Shown here piece after piece: positions 1 to 7,730 of a DNA stretch of 64,000 nt. Every line of letters begins with the position of its first letter. Position 1 is the first letter of the stretch. The notes under the pieces were generated by a model that saw only the letters and a list, made by a program, of their open reading frames with translations, did not search any database and had not been told where the DNA came from. The translations under genes and the position numbers were made by a program. The stretch is from Parvularculaceae bacterium (GTDB lineage: Bacteria; Pseudomonadota; Alphaproteobacteria; Caulobacterales; Parvularculaceae), in the NCBI GenBank assembly GCA_028284065.1, contig JANQSJ010000007.1, positions 470,414-534,413 on the forward strand. The letters are read 5' to 3'.

Positions 1-1326
1 TGCTATCTCGACGTGCACCACCCGGAGATTGAGGAGTTCCTGGAGATCAGGAAACCCTCCGGCGACTTCAACCGCAAATCGCTCAATCTCCACCACGGCA
101 TCAACATCACCGACGACTTCATGCAGGCGGTGATGGAGGATGCGGAATTCGGCCTGAAATCGCCGAAGAACGGCGACATCCTCCGCACCGTGAACGCCCG
201 GAAGCTGTGGCAGAAGATCCTGGAGATTCGCCTGCAGACCGGCGAGCCCTATCTTATCTTCTCCGACACGGTGAACCGCCAGATGGCGAAGCACCAGCGC
301 GATCTTGGGTTGAAGGTGTCGACGTCCAATCTCTGCTCGGAGATCATGCTGCACACCGGCAAGGATCATTTGGGCAAGGACCGCACGGCCGTCTGCTGCC
401 TCTCCTCGGTCAACGCCGAGAAGTATTATGAGTGGAAGGACGACGATCGTTTCATCGAGGACGTGATGCGTTTCCTCGACAATGTCCTTCAGGACTTCAT
501 CGACAACGCGCCGGAGGAAATGACGAAGGCGCGCTATTCCGCGATGCGCGAGCGCTCGGTGGGCCTGGGGCTCATGGGCTTCCACTCCTTCCTGCAGTCC
601 ATGGGCGTGCCGTTCGAAAGCGCCATGGCGAAGTCATGGAACGCGCGGCTTTTCAAGCATATCCGCATGCAGGCCGACGCCGCCTCCGTCGTCCTCGCCG
701 AGGAGCGTGGCCCCTGCCCCGACGCGGAGGAGCGCGGCATCAAGCAGCGCTTCAGCCACAAGATGGCGATCGCGCCGACGGCGTCGATCTCGATCATCTG
801 CGGCGGCGCGAGCCCTTGCATCGAGCCAATCCCTGCGAACGTCTACACCCACAAGACGCTATCCGGCTCATTCACGGTGAAGAACGTGGCGCTTGAAAAG
901 CTGCTCGACCAGAAAGGCGCGAATACGGACGAAACCTGGGCCTCGATCCTGGAGCATGAGGGCTCGGTGCAACACCTCGACTGCCTGACCCAGGACGAGA
1001 AGGACATCTTCAAGACCGCGTTCGAGATCGACCAGCGCTGGGTCATCGAACTTGCGGCCGACCGCTCCCCCTACATCTGCCAGGGCCAGTCGGTTAACAT
1101 CTTCATCCCCGGCGACGTCGATAAGTGGGACCTCCACATGTTGCACTGGACGGCGTGGGAGAAGGGCGTGAAGTCGCTCTATTACTGCCGCTCAAAGTCC
1201 GTGCAGCGCGCAAGCTACGCCGGCGGCGACAAGGAAAAGGCCGCGCTCGACGGCGACATCCAGGCGAACCTCGAAAAAGCCGCCGCCCAGAAGACGGACT
1301 ATGAGGAGTGTCTGAGCTGTCAGTGA
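1..1326 (+). CDS. nrdA: Ribonucleoside-diphosphate reductase alpha subunit, class I (5' truncated by window edge)
   Basis: Large catalytic subunit that reduces ribonucleoside diphosphates to deoxyribonucleotides in the cytoplasm together with the radical-bearing beta subunit. The reading frame is open from base 1, so the N-terminal part (ATP-cone and first half of the barrel) lies outside the window. Visible here are the NLCSE finger-loop motif with the active-site Cys and Glu, the redox Cys in a TAVCCLSSVN stretch, the PTASISIICG segment followed by IEPIPANVY, and a C-terminal CLSCQ that matches the mobile redox CxxC tail of class I enzymes. The C terminus is complete. No nrdB is seen downstream; the next genes are a short AT-rich insert. 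Confidence 0.95.
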   Translation, partial: CYLDVHHPEIEEFLEIRKPSGDFNRKSLNLHHGINITDDFMQAVMEDAEFGLKSPKNGDILRTVNARKLWQKILEIRLQTGEPYLIFSDTVNRQMAKHQRDLGLKVSTSNLCSEIMLHTGKDHLGKDRTAVCCLSSVNAEKYYEWKDDDRFIEDVMRFLDNVLQDFIDNAPEEMTKARYSAMRERSVGLGLMGFHSFLQSMGVPFESAMAKSWNARLFKHIRMQADAASVVLAEERGPCPDAEERGIKQRFSHKMAIAPTASISIICGGASPCIEPIPANVYTHKTLSGSFTVKNVALEKLLDQKGANTDETWASILEHEGSVQHLDCLTQDEKDIFKTAFEIDQRWVIELAADRSPYICQGQSVNIFIPGDVDKWDLHMLHWTAWEKGVKSLYYCRSKSVQRASYAGGDKEKAALDGDIQANLEKAAAQKTDYEECLSCQ

Positions 1327-1359
1327 ATAACGCAGGAATTAAAATAAGTATTTATTGGC

Positions 1360-1698
1360 ATGGAAGGTATCTACATAGCCTACTTGACTGCAATTCATGG
1401 TCAGTCCGTTGCCCTCTTTGTCTTGAATCGCGGAACCATAACAGGCGCAGATATTGGAGGTGGAGCTTACGATGGGAAATATGAGGTAGACCGAAAGAGT
1501 CAGACCCTACAATTAGATATACAATTCAATCTACCACTTGGCACCACAAGCATCACTGGCGAGACGGCCGAAAAAGATGAAAACAGAATCGAAACAAGTC
1601 TAATAATTGACTTCCCTATTGACCGAGACAAAGTGTATGAATTGAGCACTCCGATTGGTGATGTAAACGCAAAGTTCAAACTGCTGAGAAAGCTTTGA
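1360..1698 (+). CDS. Small hypothetical protein, possibly GrlR-like fold
   Basis: 112-residue protein of unknown function. It begins MEGIYIAYL and has a glycine-rich GADIGGGAYDGKY segment followed by alternating hydrophobic strands, a pattern that recalls the small beta-barrel GrlR-like regulatory family; this is a resemblance by eye, not a proven match. No signal peptide or membrane span is visible. Base composition is clearly AT-richer than the flanking genes and codon choice (many aat, ata, aaa) differs, which suggests recent acquisition. The start has no strong ribosome binding site; an AGGA lies about 24 bases upstream. It is followed after 10 bases by the next gene, so the two probably form a transcription unit. 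Confidence 0.65.
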   Translation: MEGIYIAYLTAIHGQSVALFVLNRGTITGADIGGGAYDGKYEVDRKSQTLQLDIQFNLPLGTTSITGETAEKDENRIETSLIIDFPIDRDKVYELSTPIGDVNAKFKLLRKL

Positions 1699-1708
1699 GG
1701 GCCCTACG

Positions 1709-2245
1709 ATGCTGCAGTGGCTGACCTTGCTTGCAATATTTACTGGGCCAATATTTGCGGTTGCTGCAACTAGATTTGTTGACGTTGAACGGGATAGACG
1801 CAGGCTAAAGATCGATGTTTTCAGGTCATTAATGAAAACTCGTCGATCTAGGCTGTCAATTAGCCATGTTGAAGCTCTAAATCTTGTTGAGGTTGAGTTC
1901 CATAAGGACAATGTAATTCTGTCGGCCTATAAAAACTATATCCAGCATCTCGAGCAATCTCCGCCTCAAACAGGGAAAGACCAAGCTTTCTTAGCTAAGA
2001 GATCGGAGTTATTCGCCGATCTCGTGTCAAAAATTGGCCGACATCTTGGATACAAATACGATAAGATGGACCTAGAAAGGCTTAGCTACTATCCAGAAGG
2101 ATTGGTTCAGGACGAAGCATTAACAAAACAAAATGCCGTCTTGTTCAATGAACTACTTCGAGGATATCGCTTCATTCCAATTAAGCGCTTCCACTTATGG
2201 GAAGATACGCCTTTTCCGCCCGCTCCAAAGAGCGTTAAAGAATAA
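1709..2245 (+). CDS. DUF6680-like membrane-anchored hypothetical protein
   Basis: 178 residues. An N-terminal hydrophobic segment (about residues 3-21, with GPIFAVAATRFVD) is followed by a basic, helical cytoplasmic part with KIDVFRSLMKTRRSRLSISHVEALNLVEVEF. This layout (membrane anchor, short RR-rich helix, then MKTR..RLS..HV.ALN) is what I associate with DUF6680 proteins of unknown function. A GAGGG ribosome binding site precedes the ATG. Like the gene before it, composition is AT-rich compared with the chromosome, so the pair looks like a small acquired island behind nrdA. The function is not known. Confidence 0.7.
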   Translation: MLQWLTLLAIFTGPIFAVAATRFVDVERDRRRLKIDVFRSLMKTRRSRLSISHVEALNLVEVEFHKDNVILSAYKNYIQHLEQSPPQTGKDQAFLAKRSELFADLVSKIGRHLGYKYDKMDLERLSYYPEGLVQDEALTKQNAVLFNELLRGYRFIPIKRFHLWEDTPFPPAPKSVKE

Positions 2246-2400
2246 GCAAGACAGTAAAGTGTAGCTAGCGTGACTCTGAACGTCGCATCGGCGGCGGCCA
2301 CGGTGCGTCAAGGGTCGACTGCAACCGCAGCGAAGCAACTTCGCCATTGACAGCGTCTCCTTTGTTTTCTGGCGCGCCGATGCAGGCTGTTAGTCGCCTT

Positions 2401-2450
2401 CTCCCTTCCGCCGGAAAGGCAAGGGAACTTGCTTTCCGGACGGAAGGAGG
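2401..2450. repeat. Long imperfect palindrome
   Basis: Arms of about 18 bases, CCTTCCGCCGGAAAGGC on the left and GCTTTCCGGACGGAAGG on the right, flank a short AAGGGAACTT centre. It lies in a non-coding stretch after the AT-rich gene pair and could fold into a hairpin in RNA or DNA. An open frame that crosses it has no coding character. Confidence 0.6.
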
Positions 2451-2482
2451 GGCGCGGAACACGTCAGTTCAACACCAAAGAC

Positions 2483-2607
2483 GTCATCCCGGTAGCGCAG
2501 TCCTTCGGGACGCCGCTTTGCGGCTTCTCAGGGTGAGGGCGCTATCCGGGATCTCGTCTCAGTTCATGCGAGATCCCGGCTCAGCGCTTCGCGCCAGCCG
2601 GGATGAC
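2483..2607. repeat. REP-like element with GTCATCCCGG terminal inverted repeats
   Basis: The stretch opens with GTCATCCCGG and closes with CCGGGATGAC. Inside is a second perfect palindrome, CCGGGATCTCG (2546-2556) against CGAGATCCCGG (2569-2579). Elements ending in GTCATCCCGG/CCGGGATGAC are common intergenic repeats in alphaproteobacterial chromosomes. Only this complete copy is seen in the window. Confidence 0.65.
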
Positions 2608-2780
2608 GGCCAAGGAGCGGAAAGGCGATTTTTCCGGGTACTGAATCTGCGCACCTTACAGCGCTCATCCAGGATGACGGCGGCTTTCTCAAGCAGGGCG
2701 AGACTGTTCCGACCATGCCGGCGGCGTTGATGGACGGGAACCGTCAACGGCATCCATTGAGTGATCGGCCAGTCGACTGG

Positions 2781-2847
2781 ATCCCGGCTTTCGCCGGGAT
2801 TTTCGGAATACCCACACGCAACTTATAAGACCCCGGCTTTCGCCGGA
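2781..2847. repeat. Two short hairpins with a shared GGCTTTCGCC core
   Basis: ATCCCGGC-TTTC-GCCGGGAT (2781-2800) is a perfect 8-bp stem with a four-base loop. About 40 bases later the same core recurs as CCGGC-TTTC-GCCGG (2833-2846). They sit just beyond the end of the minus-strand DUF1428 gene and may act as its terminator, though no T tract follows. Confidence 0.5.
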
Positions 2848-2886
2848 GTTGTCGGGATTTGTGGCGCCTGTAGAAGAAGGCTCGCG

Positions 2887-3240
2887 CTAAAAATCCACCA
2901 CCGCGTCGAACCCGCCCATAATCATCCGCTTACCGTCGAACGGCATTTTGGCCCCCTCTTCGGTCGCGCGCGGATCTTTCATCATCTTCTCCATGGCGGC
3001 GTCGCGCGTCGCCTTGTCGGGCCATTCGACCCAGGAGAAGACGACCGTCTCATCGTCCTTGGCCTGAACGGCCTTTTTCATGTCGGTGACCTCGCCGTCG
3101 GGCACATCGGCGCCCCAGGCTTCAATCACGCGGAGCGCGCCGAACTCCTTGAACATCGCGTCAAACGCGTTCGCATGGTCGATGAACTTCTGTTTGTTCG
3201 CCGTCGGCACGGCCATCACAAACCCGTCGATATAAGCCAT
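2887..3240 (-). CDS. DUF1428 family protein
   Basis: 117 residues beginning MAYIDGFVMAVPTANK, with WVEWPDKATRD and a C-terminal FDGKRMIMGGFDAVVD. These match DUF1428, small dimeric ferredoxin-like alpha/beta-barrel proteins of unknown role that are often annotated as RNA-signal recognition particle related. The frame stays open further upstream, but the ATG at 3240 is preferred because GAAAGGAG lies 7 bases before it and the family begins at this residue. Single gene, with no operon partner on its strand. Confidence 0.85.
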   Translation of the reverse strand: MAYIDGFVMAVPTANKQKFIDHANAFDAMFKEFGALRVIEAWGADVPDGEVTDMKKAVQAKDDETVVFSWVEWPDKATRDAAMEKMMKDPRATEEGAKMPFDGKRMIMGGFDAVVDF

Positions 3241-3365
3241 GGATACGCTCCTTTCGCGTTCTGTGATACGCATCCTACGCCGCCGCGATGCGTCCGCGAA
3301 GCGTGGAAGGCGCCAAATCCCCCCGACATTTGGCCCGCCGGCCGACGCGCCCTACCCTTGGCGCC

Positions 3366-3989
3366 ATGCGCGATTCCATCTTCGACATGGTCGGCAATCT
3401 GGAGACGCTGCTCGCCGTCGCCCTCGGCGCGGTGCTGGCGACGTCCGGCGCGCTCGTCGCGGAGCTTGTCCAGGACCGCCTCAACCGCCGCCGGCGGGAG
3501 CGGGACGCCGCCCGCTTCTTCGGCGAGGTCATGTCGTCCACGGACCGTATCCTGGAGCGGGCGATCAGCACCCAGACAGTCGGCGAGCCCTGGGGGCCGG
3601 TGACGCGGCGGCTCTTCAAAATGGCGCTGCGCGAGGCGGCGGTCTATGAGCGCAATCGAGAGCGGCTGTTCGACATTCGCGACGTGGCCTTACGCGGCCG
3701 GGTCCACACCCACATGCTGACGACGATGTTCCCGGTGGACGCTATCTGCGACTACGCCGAGGAACTGGACCAGATCGCTGACGCGCTGCGCATGGAGGAG
3801 ATGAGCGAGACGCGCCGAGAGCGCCTGACCGAGCGGACGGGCGAAGTGCGGAGTTCGCTCAACGCGGCGCTCAATGCGGTGCGCCAGGAGATGAAGAAGA
3901 CCACAGGTCTGTGCGATCGCCTTGAGCGGATCGCAGGCGTTGAGTTCGACGACAGCTCGAAGGCGGCGGACGAACCGGCGTCGTCCTGA
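3366..3989 (+). CDS. Hypothetical membrane-anchored protein
   Basis: 207 residues. One hydrophobic segment near the N terminus (about residues 9-30, LLAVALGAVLATSGALVAEL) is followed by a very basic turn (DRLNRRRRERD) and then a mostly helical, charged cytoplasmic region. The basic stretch after the helix fits an inside location by the positive-inside rule. No known domain is recognised. The start at 3366 (MRDSIFDMVGN) is preferred over the longer frame because the extra N terminus is low-complexity and Arg/Pro rich. No clear operon partner. Confidence 0.6.
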   Translation: MRDSIFDMVGNLETLLAVALGAVLATSGALVAELVQDRLNRRRRERDAARFFGEVMSSTDRILERAISTQTVGEPWGPVTRRLFKMALREAAVYERNRERLFDIRDVALRGRVHTHMLTTMFPVDAICDYAEELDQIADALRMEEMSETRRERLTERTGEVRSSLNAALNAVRQEMKKTTGLCDRLERIAGVEFDDSSKAADEPASS

Positions 3990-3990
3990 A

Positions 3991-4066
3991 AAGTTATCGA
4001 ACGCCTCAACCCTGCGCAGCGCCTGGGGTTGAGGGCGATCGGCGGAAATTTCATCGAACGGCGCGG
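3991..4066 (+). repeat. Dispersed structured element, copy A
   Basis: Runs from TTATCGAACGCC to TTTCATCGAACG and holds a perfect 9-bp stem, CCTCAACCC (4004-4012) with GGGTTGAGG (4026-4034). The same element is present in reverse orientation at 52921-52996, where the outer blocks are conserved and the stem has changed to CCTGAACGC/GCGTTCAGG, still fully paired. It begins directly after the stop codon of the preceding gene. Confidence 0.65.
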
Positions 4067-4467
4067 CGGCGCGGTTATGGTGCGCGCGCCTCGGCGTTCG
4101 AGGACGTCCAGTGCAGGCATCCGGGACCGGCACGGCGGCGCCTGATAGCCGATATCGCGCGGATTTACTTGCGGCGGCGCTGGCGATACAACCCGCCTCG
4201 ACACGCGGAAGCGTCAATCCGGGCGGTCAGCCGGGACATGCGCGCGCGCAGGCCTTTGCCTTGGCGGCTTTTTAAGGCGCCGCCTCAGCTTGCTGGCCTA
4301 ACGCTCGCGTAATGTGCCTTGGAGAGGCCGAACCTTTATTGTCGTCGCCGCGTTATCTAGGGGCCTCAAATGGGGCGCTGCCCGCCGTCGGGCGATGCCG
4401 ATGCCGACACCTATTGTCGACTTACCGAGACGGCCGGGGGGAAGAAAAGAAATGGAGACTAGGACTG
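4067..4467. other. Intergenic region without a recognised gene
   Basis: Leader region of the pseudoazurin lipoprotein gene, which must contain its promoter; no convincing -35/-10 pair could be picked. Open frames here are GC-skew artefacts. Apart from repeat copy A just upstream, nothing else is recognised. Confidence 0.5.
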
Positions 4468-5439
4468 ATGCGTAGAATTCTGAATACGCCCGCGCGCGCC
4501 ATTCTCGGCGCGTCGGCGCTCGCTCTGGCTGCGGCTTGCGGCGGCGCTGAAGAATCGTCTTCCGCGCCCACCGCGTCGGAAGCCGCTGAGGAGGCCGTCG
4601 AAGAGGCCGATAACGCCGTAGAGGAAGCGGCGAGCGACGCCATGGAGGCCACTGACGAGGCGATGGACGCCGCCCAGGATGCTGCGGGCGATGCGATGGA
4701 TGCGGCGAAGGACGCCGCAGGCGATGCGATGAACGCCGCTGAAGAGGCCGCCGGCGACGCGATGGACGCCGCCGAGGAAGCGGCGGGCGATGCGATGGAC
4801 GCGGCCGAGGACGCCGTCGATAACGCGAAGGACGCCGCAGAAGAGGTTGCGGAGGAAACCGCCGCCGCCGTTTCCGAAGGCGCGGATAAAGTCGCCAACG
4901 TCGCCGCCGGCGCGGCGAGCGCCGCGGGCGCGGCCGTCGCAAACGCCGCCGCCTCGGGTGGAGACGCCGCTGGCGAGGTTGTCGACGCCGCCGCTAGCGC
5001 GGTCGAGGACACTGTCGCCGCCGCGGGCGGCGCGCCGACCACCCACGAAGTGCAGATGCTGAACGTCAATCCTGACAACCCGCGCCAGCGGATGGTGTTC
5101 GTGCCTCGCGTCCTCAACATCAATCCAGGCGACACGGTCACCTTCCTGTCCAATGACCCTGGCCACAACACCCAGACGACCCAGGGCATGATCCCCGCCG
5201 GCGCCGAAGGCTGGAAGAGCAAAGCCGGCCAGGATTTCTCGGTGACGCTGACGGAGCCGGGGATCTACGGCTTTAACTGCGCGCCGCACGTCGCCTCGGG
5301 CATGGTGGGGCTGATCGTCGTGAACGGCGACGGCAAGACCGCCAATCTCGAAGAGGCGAAGGGCGTGCGCCATGTCGGCCTCGCGCAACGCGCTTGGACG
5401 GAAATCTGGGGCGAAGCCGAAGCGGCGGGCATGCTCTGA
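4468..5439 (+). CDS. Lipoprotein with Ala/Asp/Glu 11-residue repeat stalk and pseudoazurin-type cupredoxin domain
   Basis: 323 residues. A signal peptide ends in a lipobox-like LALAAAC, so the mature protein should be lipid-anchored at Cys24. Residues about 30-185 are extremely rich in Ala, Asp and Glu and include tandem 11-residue units (DAMDAAEEAAG type). The C-terminal 130 residues are a type 1 copper domain of the pseudoazurin class: ligands His233 (PGHNTQ), Cys271 (NCAPH), His274 and Met279, with the typical C-x2-H-x4-M spacing. Pseudoazurins are periplasmic electron carriers, for example to nitrite or nitrous oxide reductases. No such partner is in the window. The start at 4468 is chosen for the signal peptide and the GGAG upstream. 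The tether is unusual for a normally soluble carrier. Confidence 0.85.
   Translation: MRRILNTPARAILGASALALAAACGGAEESSSAPTASEAAEEAVEEADNAVEEAASDAMEATDEAMDAAQDAAGDAMDAAKDAAGDAMNAAEEAAGDAMDAAEEAAGDAMDAAEDAVDNAKDAAEEVAEETAAAVSEGADKVANVAAGAASAAGAAVANAAASGGDAAGEVVDAAASAVEDTVAAAGGAPTTHEVQMLNVNPDNPRQRMVFVPRVLNINPGDTVTFLSNDPGHNTQTTQGMIPAGAEGWKSKAGQDFSVTLTEPGIYGFNCAPHVASGMVGLIVVNGDGKTANLEEAKGVRHVGLAQRAWTEIWGEAEAAGML
4657..4854 (+). repeat. Six tandem 33-bp coding repeats
   Basis: Six in-frame units of 33 bases encode the 11-residue pattern (D/E)AMDAA(E/K/Q)(D/E)AAG, with units starting at 4657, 4690, 4723, 4756, 4789 and 4822. The last two are more diverged. An 11-residue period fits an extended right-handed amphipathic helix as in LEA-type repeats. 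The units differ at synonymous positions, so they are not very recent duplications. Confidence 0.85.
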
Positions 5440-5456
5440 CGCCCTCTCGGAAGGTC

Positions 5457-5482
5457 GGCGTCGACGCTTGGACGTCGACGCC
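5457..5482 (+). terminator. Hairpin after the pseudoazurin gene, possible terminator
   Basis: A perfect 10-bp stem, GGCGTCGACG with CGTCGACGCC, and a 6-base loop lies 17 bases after the stop codon. No run of T follows, so it may be a processing or stability hairpin instead of a classical intrinsic terminator. Confidence 0.45.
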
Positions 5483-5517
5483 TACGACGCGGCGATGAAA
5501 GGCGCAGTTTCCGCTTG

Positions 5518-6843
5518 ATGGCGTCCGACCCGGCGGCGCAAAAACGCGCGCGAGTGCGCGCGGCCGCCGAAGCGGGCGACGCCGAGGCCCAGTATCTGCT
5601 CGCCGCCGAATTAAGCGCCGAGGGCGACGGGCAAAATGCGGATGCGTGGCTGCGGCGCGCCGCCGAAGCCGGGCTAGGCGATGCGATCTACACGCTCGCC
5701 ACCAGAGACTGCGGATCGACAGAGGGTATCGCCGGCGTCATCCCGGACCTTCGTCGCGCCGCCGAGGCGGGATCTCTCCCGGCCTCGCGCCTGCTCGGCG
5801 TCTGCGCCGCGCGCGGCTGGGGCCTTGCGCCGGACGCCCGGTCGGCCTTAGAAAGCGCGCTCCGCGCCGGCGAAGGGGGCGAGCCCGCCTCTATGGCGGG
5901 CCTCGCCATCGCCCTTGATATCAGCGACCCCGCCAATGCCAACATCGTCCCGATGCTCCGCGCCGCGGCGCAAAAAGGGTCGGCGGCCGCGGCGGCCGCC
6001 CGCGTGCGGCGCTTTGCTAGCGGGGCCGATGACGATGCGGACGAAATAAGCCGCTTCCTGATGATGCTGGAGCGGGCGAGATACCCGAATGCGACATCCT
6101 TGCGCGCGGCCATTGAGGCGCGGCGAAAATCTCAGGAGGGTGCGCAGGACGTCGACGCCACGGGTGAAGACGCCACACGCGAAGACGCCACACGTGAAAT
6201 CGACTGGCGCGACGTCAGGCTCGCGCTTGCGCAAGAGGCGACTGAGCGTCAGTATACGGAGGAGGCACTGTCGACCACGCCTGACGCGAAGGTCTACCGG
6301 ACCGCATTTTCGGCCGCCGCTTGCGAGTATGTCATGGCGTCGGCCGTCCGCCTGCTGCAGCCCTCGCGCATTGTCGATCCGACAACCGGCGCGGCGCGGG
6401 CCGACCCGTATCGATCATCGCTGACGGCGGTCGTATCCCCGGTTGACTACGACGCCGGGCTGAATTTCATCGCCGAACGGATCGCCGTTCTCGCCGCCGA
6501 ACCGCTCGGCAACGCTGAGTTCCTGAGCGTCCTACGATATGCGCCGGGCCAGGAGTATCGACCGCATTTCGACTGGCTGCCGGAAGGAGAAGACTTGCAG
6601 AGAGGCGGACAGCGGCGAACGACGGCGCTCCTGTATCTGAACGACGAATATGAAGGCGGCGAGACAGCCTTCACCGAAGCGGGGGCGGGCTTTCGCGGCG
6701 GGCCGGGCGATCTGCTCGTCTTTCGCAACACCGGGCCGGAGGGCGCGCCGGACATGACGAGCCGCCATGCAAGTTTGCCCGTGAAATCAGGCGCTAAATG
6801 GATCGCGTCGCAGTGGTTTAGAATGAACGCGTACAGGTTCTAA
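5518..6843 (+). CDS. Sel1-like repeat protein fused to a prolyl 4-hydroxylase-type 2OG-Fe(II) dioxygenase
   Basis: 441 residues. The first half (about 10-190) has short helical Sel1-type repeats such as GDAEAQYLLAAEL and AWLRRAAEAGLGDA. The second half (about 260-441) is a prolyl 4-hydroxylase alpha-subunit-like domain: LRYAPGQEYRPHFDW gives the iron ligands His350 and Asp352, YLNDEYEGGETAF and GDLLVFRNT are family motifs, the distal iron ligand is His417 (SRHASLP), and Lys427 ten residues later fits the 2-oxoglutarate carboxylate contact. All catalytic positions are present, so it should be active. The substrate is unknown. There is no signal peptide. ATG at 5518 is used; a TTG codon lies just before it. 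Confidence 0.85.
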   Translation: MASDPAAQKRARVRAAAEAGDAEAQYLLAAELSAEGDGQNADAWLRRAAEAGLGDAIYTLATRDCGSTEGIAGVIPDLRRAAEAGSLPASRLLGVCAARGWGLAPDARSALESALRAGEGGEPASMAGLAIALDISDPANANIVPMLRAAAQKGSAAAAAARVRRFASGADDDADEISRFLMMLERARYPNATSLRAAIEARRKSQEGAQDVDATGEDATREDATREIDWRDVRLALAQEATERQYTEEALSTTPDAKVYRTAFSAAACEYVMASAVRLLQPSRIVDPTTGAARADPYRSSLTAVVSPVDYDAGLNFIAERIAVLAAEPLGNAEFLSVLRYAPGQEYRPHFDWLPEGEDLQRGGQRRTTALLYLNDEYEGGETAFTEAGAGFRGGPGDLLVFRNTGPEGAPDMTSRHASLPVKSGAKWIASQWFRMNAYRF

Positions 6844-6958
6844 CGCCTGAAACGCATCGCGCGGGCGCGCGCCAGCCGCCTGCGCCCCTCCGATACCTAT
6901 GCCCTCGAAGAGCGGGCCGCCGCAATCAGTTGAACGGCGAAACCAGAAAGGAGCCGCC

Positions 6959-7711
6959 ATGCGCACCCTCACCTCCGCACTTGCGATGACCGCCGCCCTC
7001 TTCGCCAGCGCGGCCGCGGAACCGACGGACGTCTCCGTCCGCGTCATCGCCAAAGGCGCGAAATTCGTCGGGACAGGCATGGGCGGGGTGCGGATTGTAC
7101 TGCGCGATGCGCAGACCGACGCCATCCTCGCTGAGGGCGTCACAGCCGGCGGCACGGGCGACACAAGACGGATCATGACCGACGGCCTCAACCGCAAGGA
7201 CGCCCGCTGGACGCCCGGCGCGGCGCAGTTCACCGCGCGGCTCGACCTTTCGGCGCCGACGAAGGTGCGCGTCGAGGCGACGGGCCCGCTGGCGCAAGCG
7301 CAGGCCGCCGTTTCGGTGACAAGCGAACAATGGGTGGTCCCCGGACATCCGATAGTCGGCGGCGACGCATGGCTTCTGGAGCTGCCGGGCTTCGCCGTCG
7401 ACATTCTCTCGCCCGCCGCCCATTCAGCCGCGTCCGGGGAAATCAAGATCGAGGCCAATGTTGTCCTGATGTGCGGCTGCGGCGTCTCGCCTGGCGGACT
7501 GTGGGACGCTGACGGGTATGAGATAAAGGCGCTTATCTATCGGGATGGCGTGGAAGCTGGCGAAGTCCCTCTCGGCTATGCCGGAACGACCAGTCGGTTC
7601 GAAGGGGCGTTCGCGCCCGACAAAACAGGGGTCCATCGCATCGTCGTCGTCGCTTATGATGAAGAAACCGGGAATACCGGGCTTGATGAGACAACCGTTA
7701 TCGTTCGCTGA
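6959..7711 (+). CDS. Exported hypothetical protein with MCGCG motif
   Basis: 250 residues. A clear Sec signal peptide (MRTLTSALAMTAALFASAAAE) indicates export to the periplasm. The mature part is beta-rich: an N-terminal segment with RIVLRDAQTDAILAEG and a C-terminal Ig-like segment with GEIKIEANVVLMCGCGVSPGG and GVHRIVVVAYDEETGNTG. The paired cysteines in MCGCG are the only ones and may bind metal or form a disulfide. The ATG at 6959 is preferred over an upstream frame because of the AAAGGAG site and the signal peptide. No family is recognised. Confidence 0.75.
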   Translation: MRTLTSALAMTAALFASAAAEPTDVSVRVIAKGAKFVGTGMGGVRIVLRDAQTDAILAEGVTAGGTGDTRRIMTDGLNRKDARWTPGAAQFTARLDLSAPTKVRVEATGPLAQAQAAVSVTSEQWVVPGHPIVGGDAWLLELPGFAVDILSPAAHSAASGEIKIEANVVLMCGCGVSPGGLWDADGYEIKALIYRDGVEAGEVPLGYAGTTSRFEGAFAPDKTGVHRIVVVAYDEETGNTGLDETTVIVR

Positions 7712-7730
7712 CGGACGAACGGCGCAGTCA

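Noticed and set aside
4657..4854. Tandem 33-bp repeats as a CRISPR array
   Set aside because: Units are contiguous without spacers, in frame with an open gene, and code for 11-residue units.
4422..5388. Two long minus-strand frames opposite the pseudoazurin gene
   Set aside because: They are the reverse side of the 33-bp Ala/Asp/Glu repeats. Translations are Ala/Ser- or Gly/Arg-rich without motifs.
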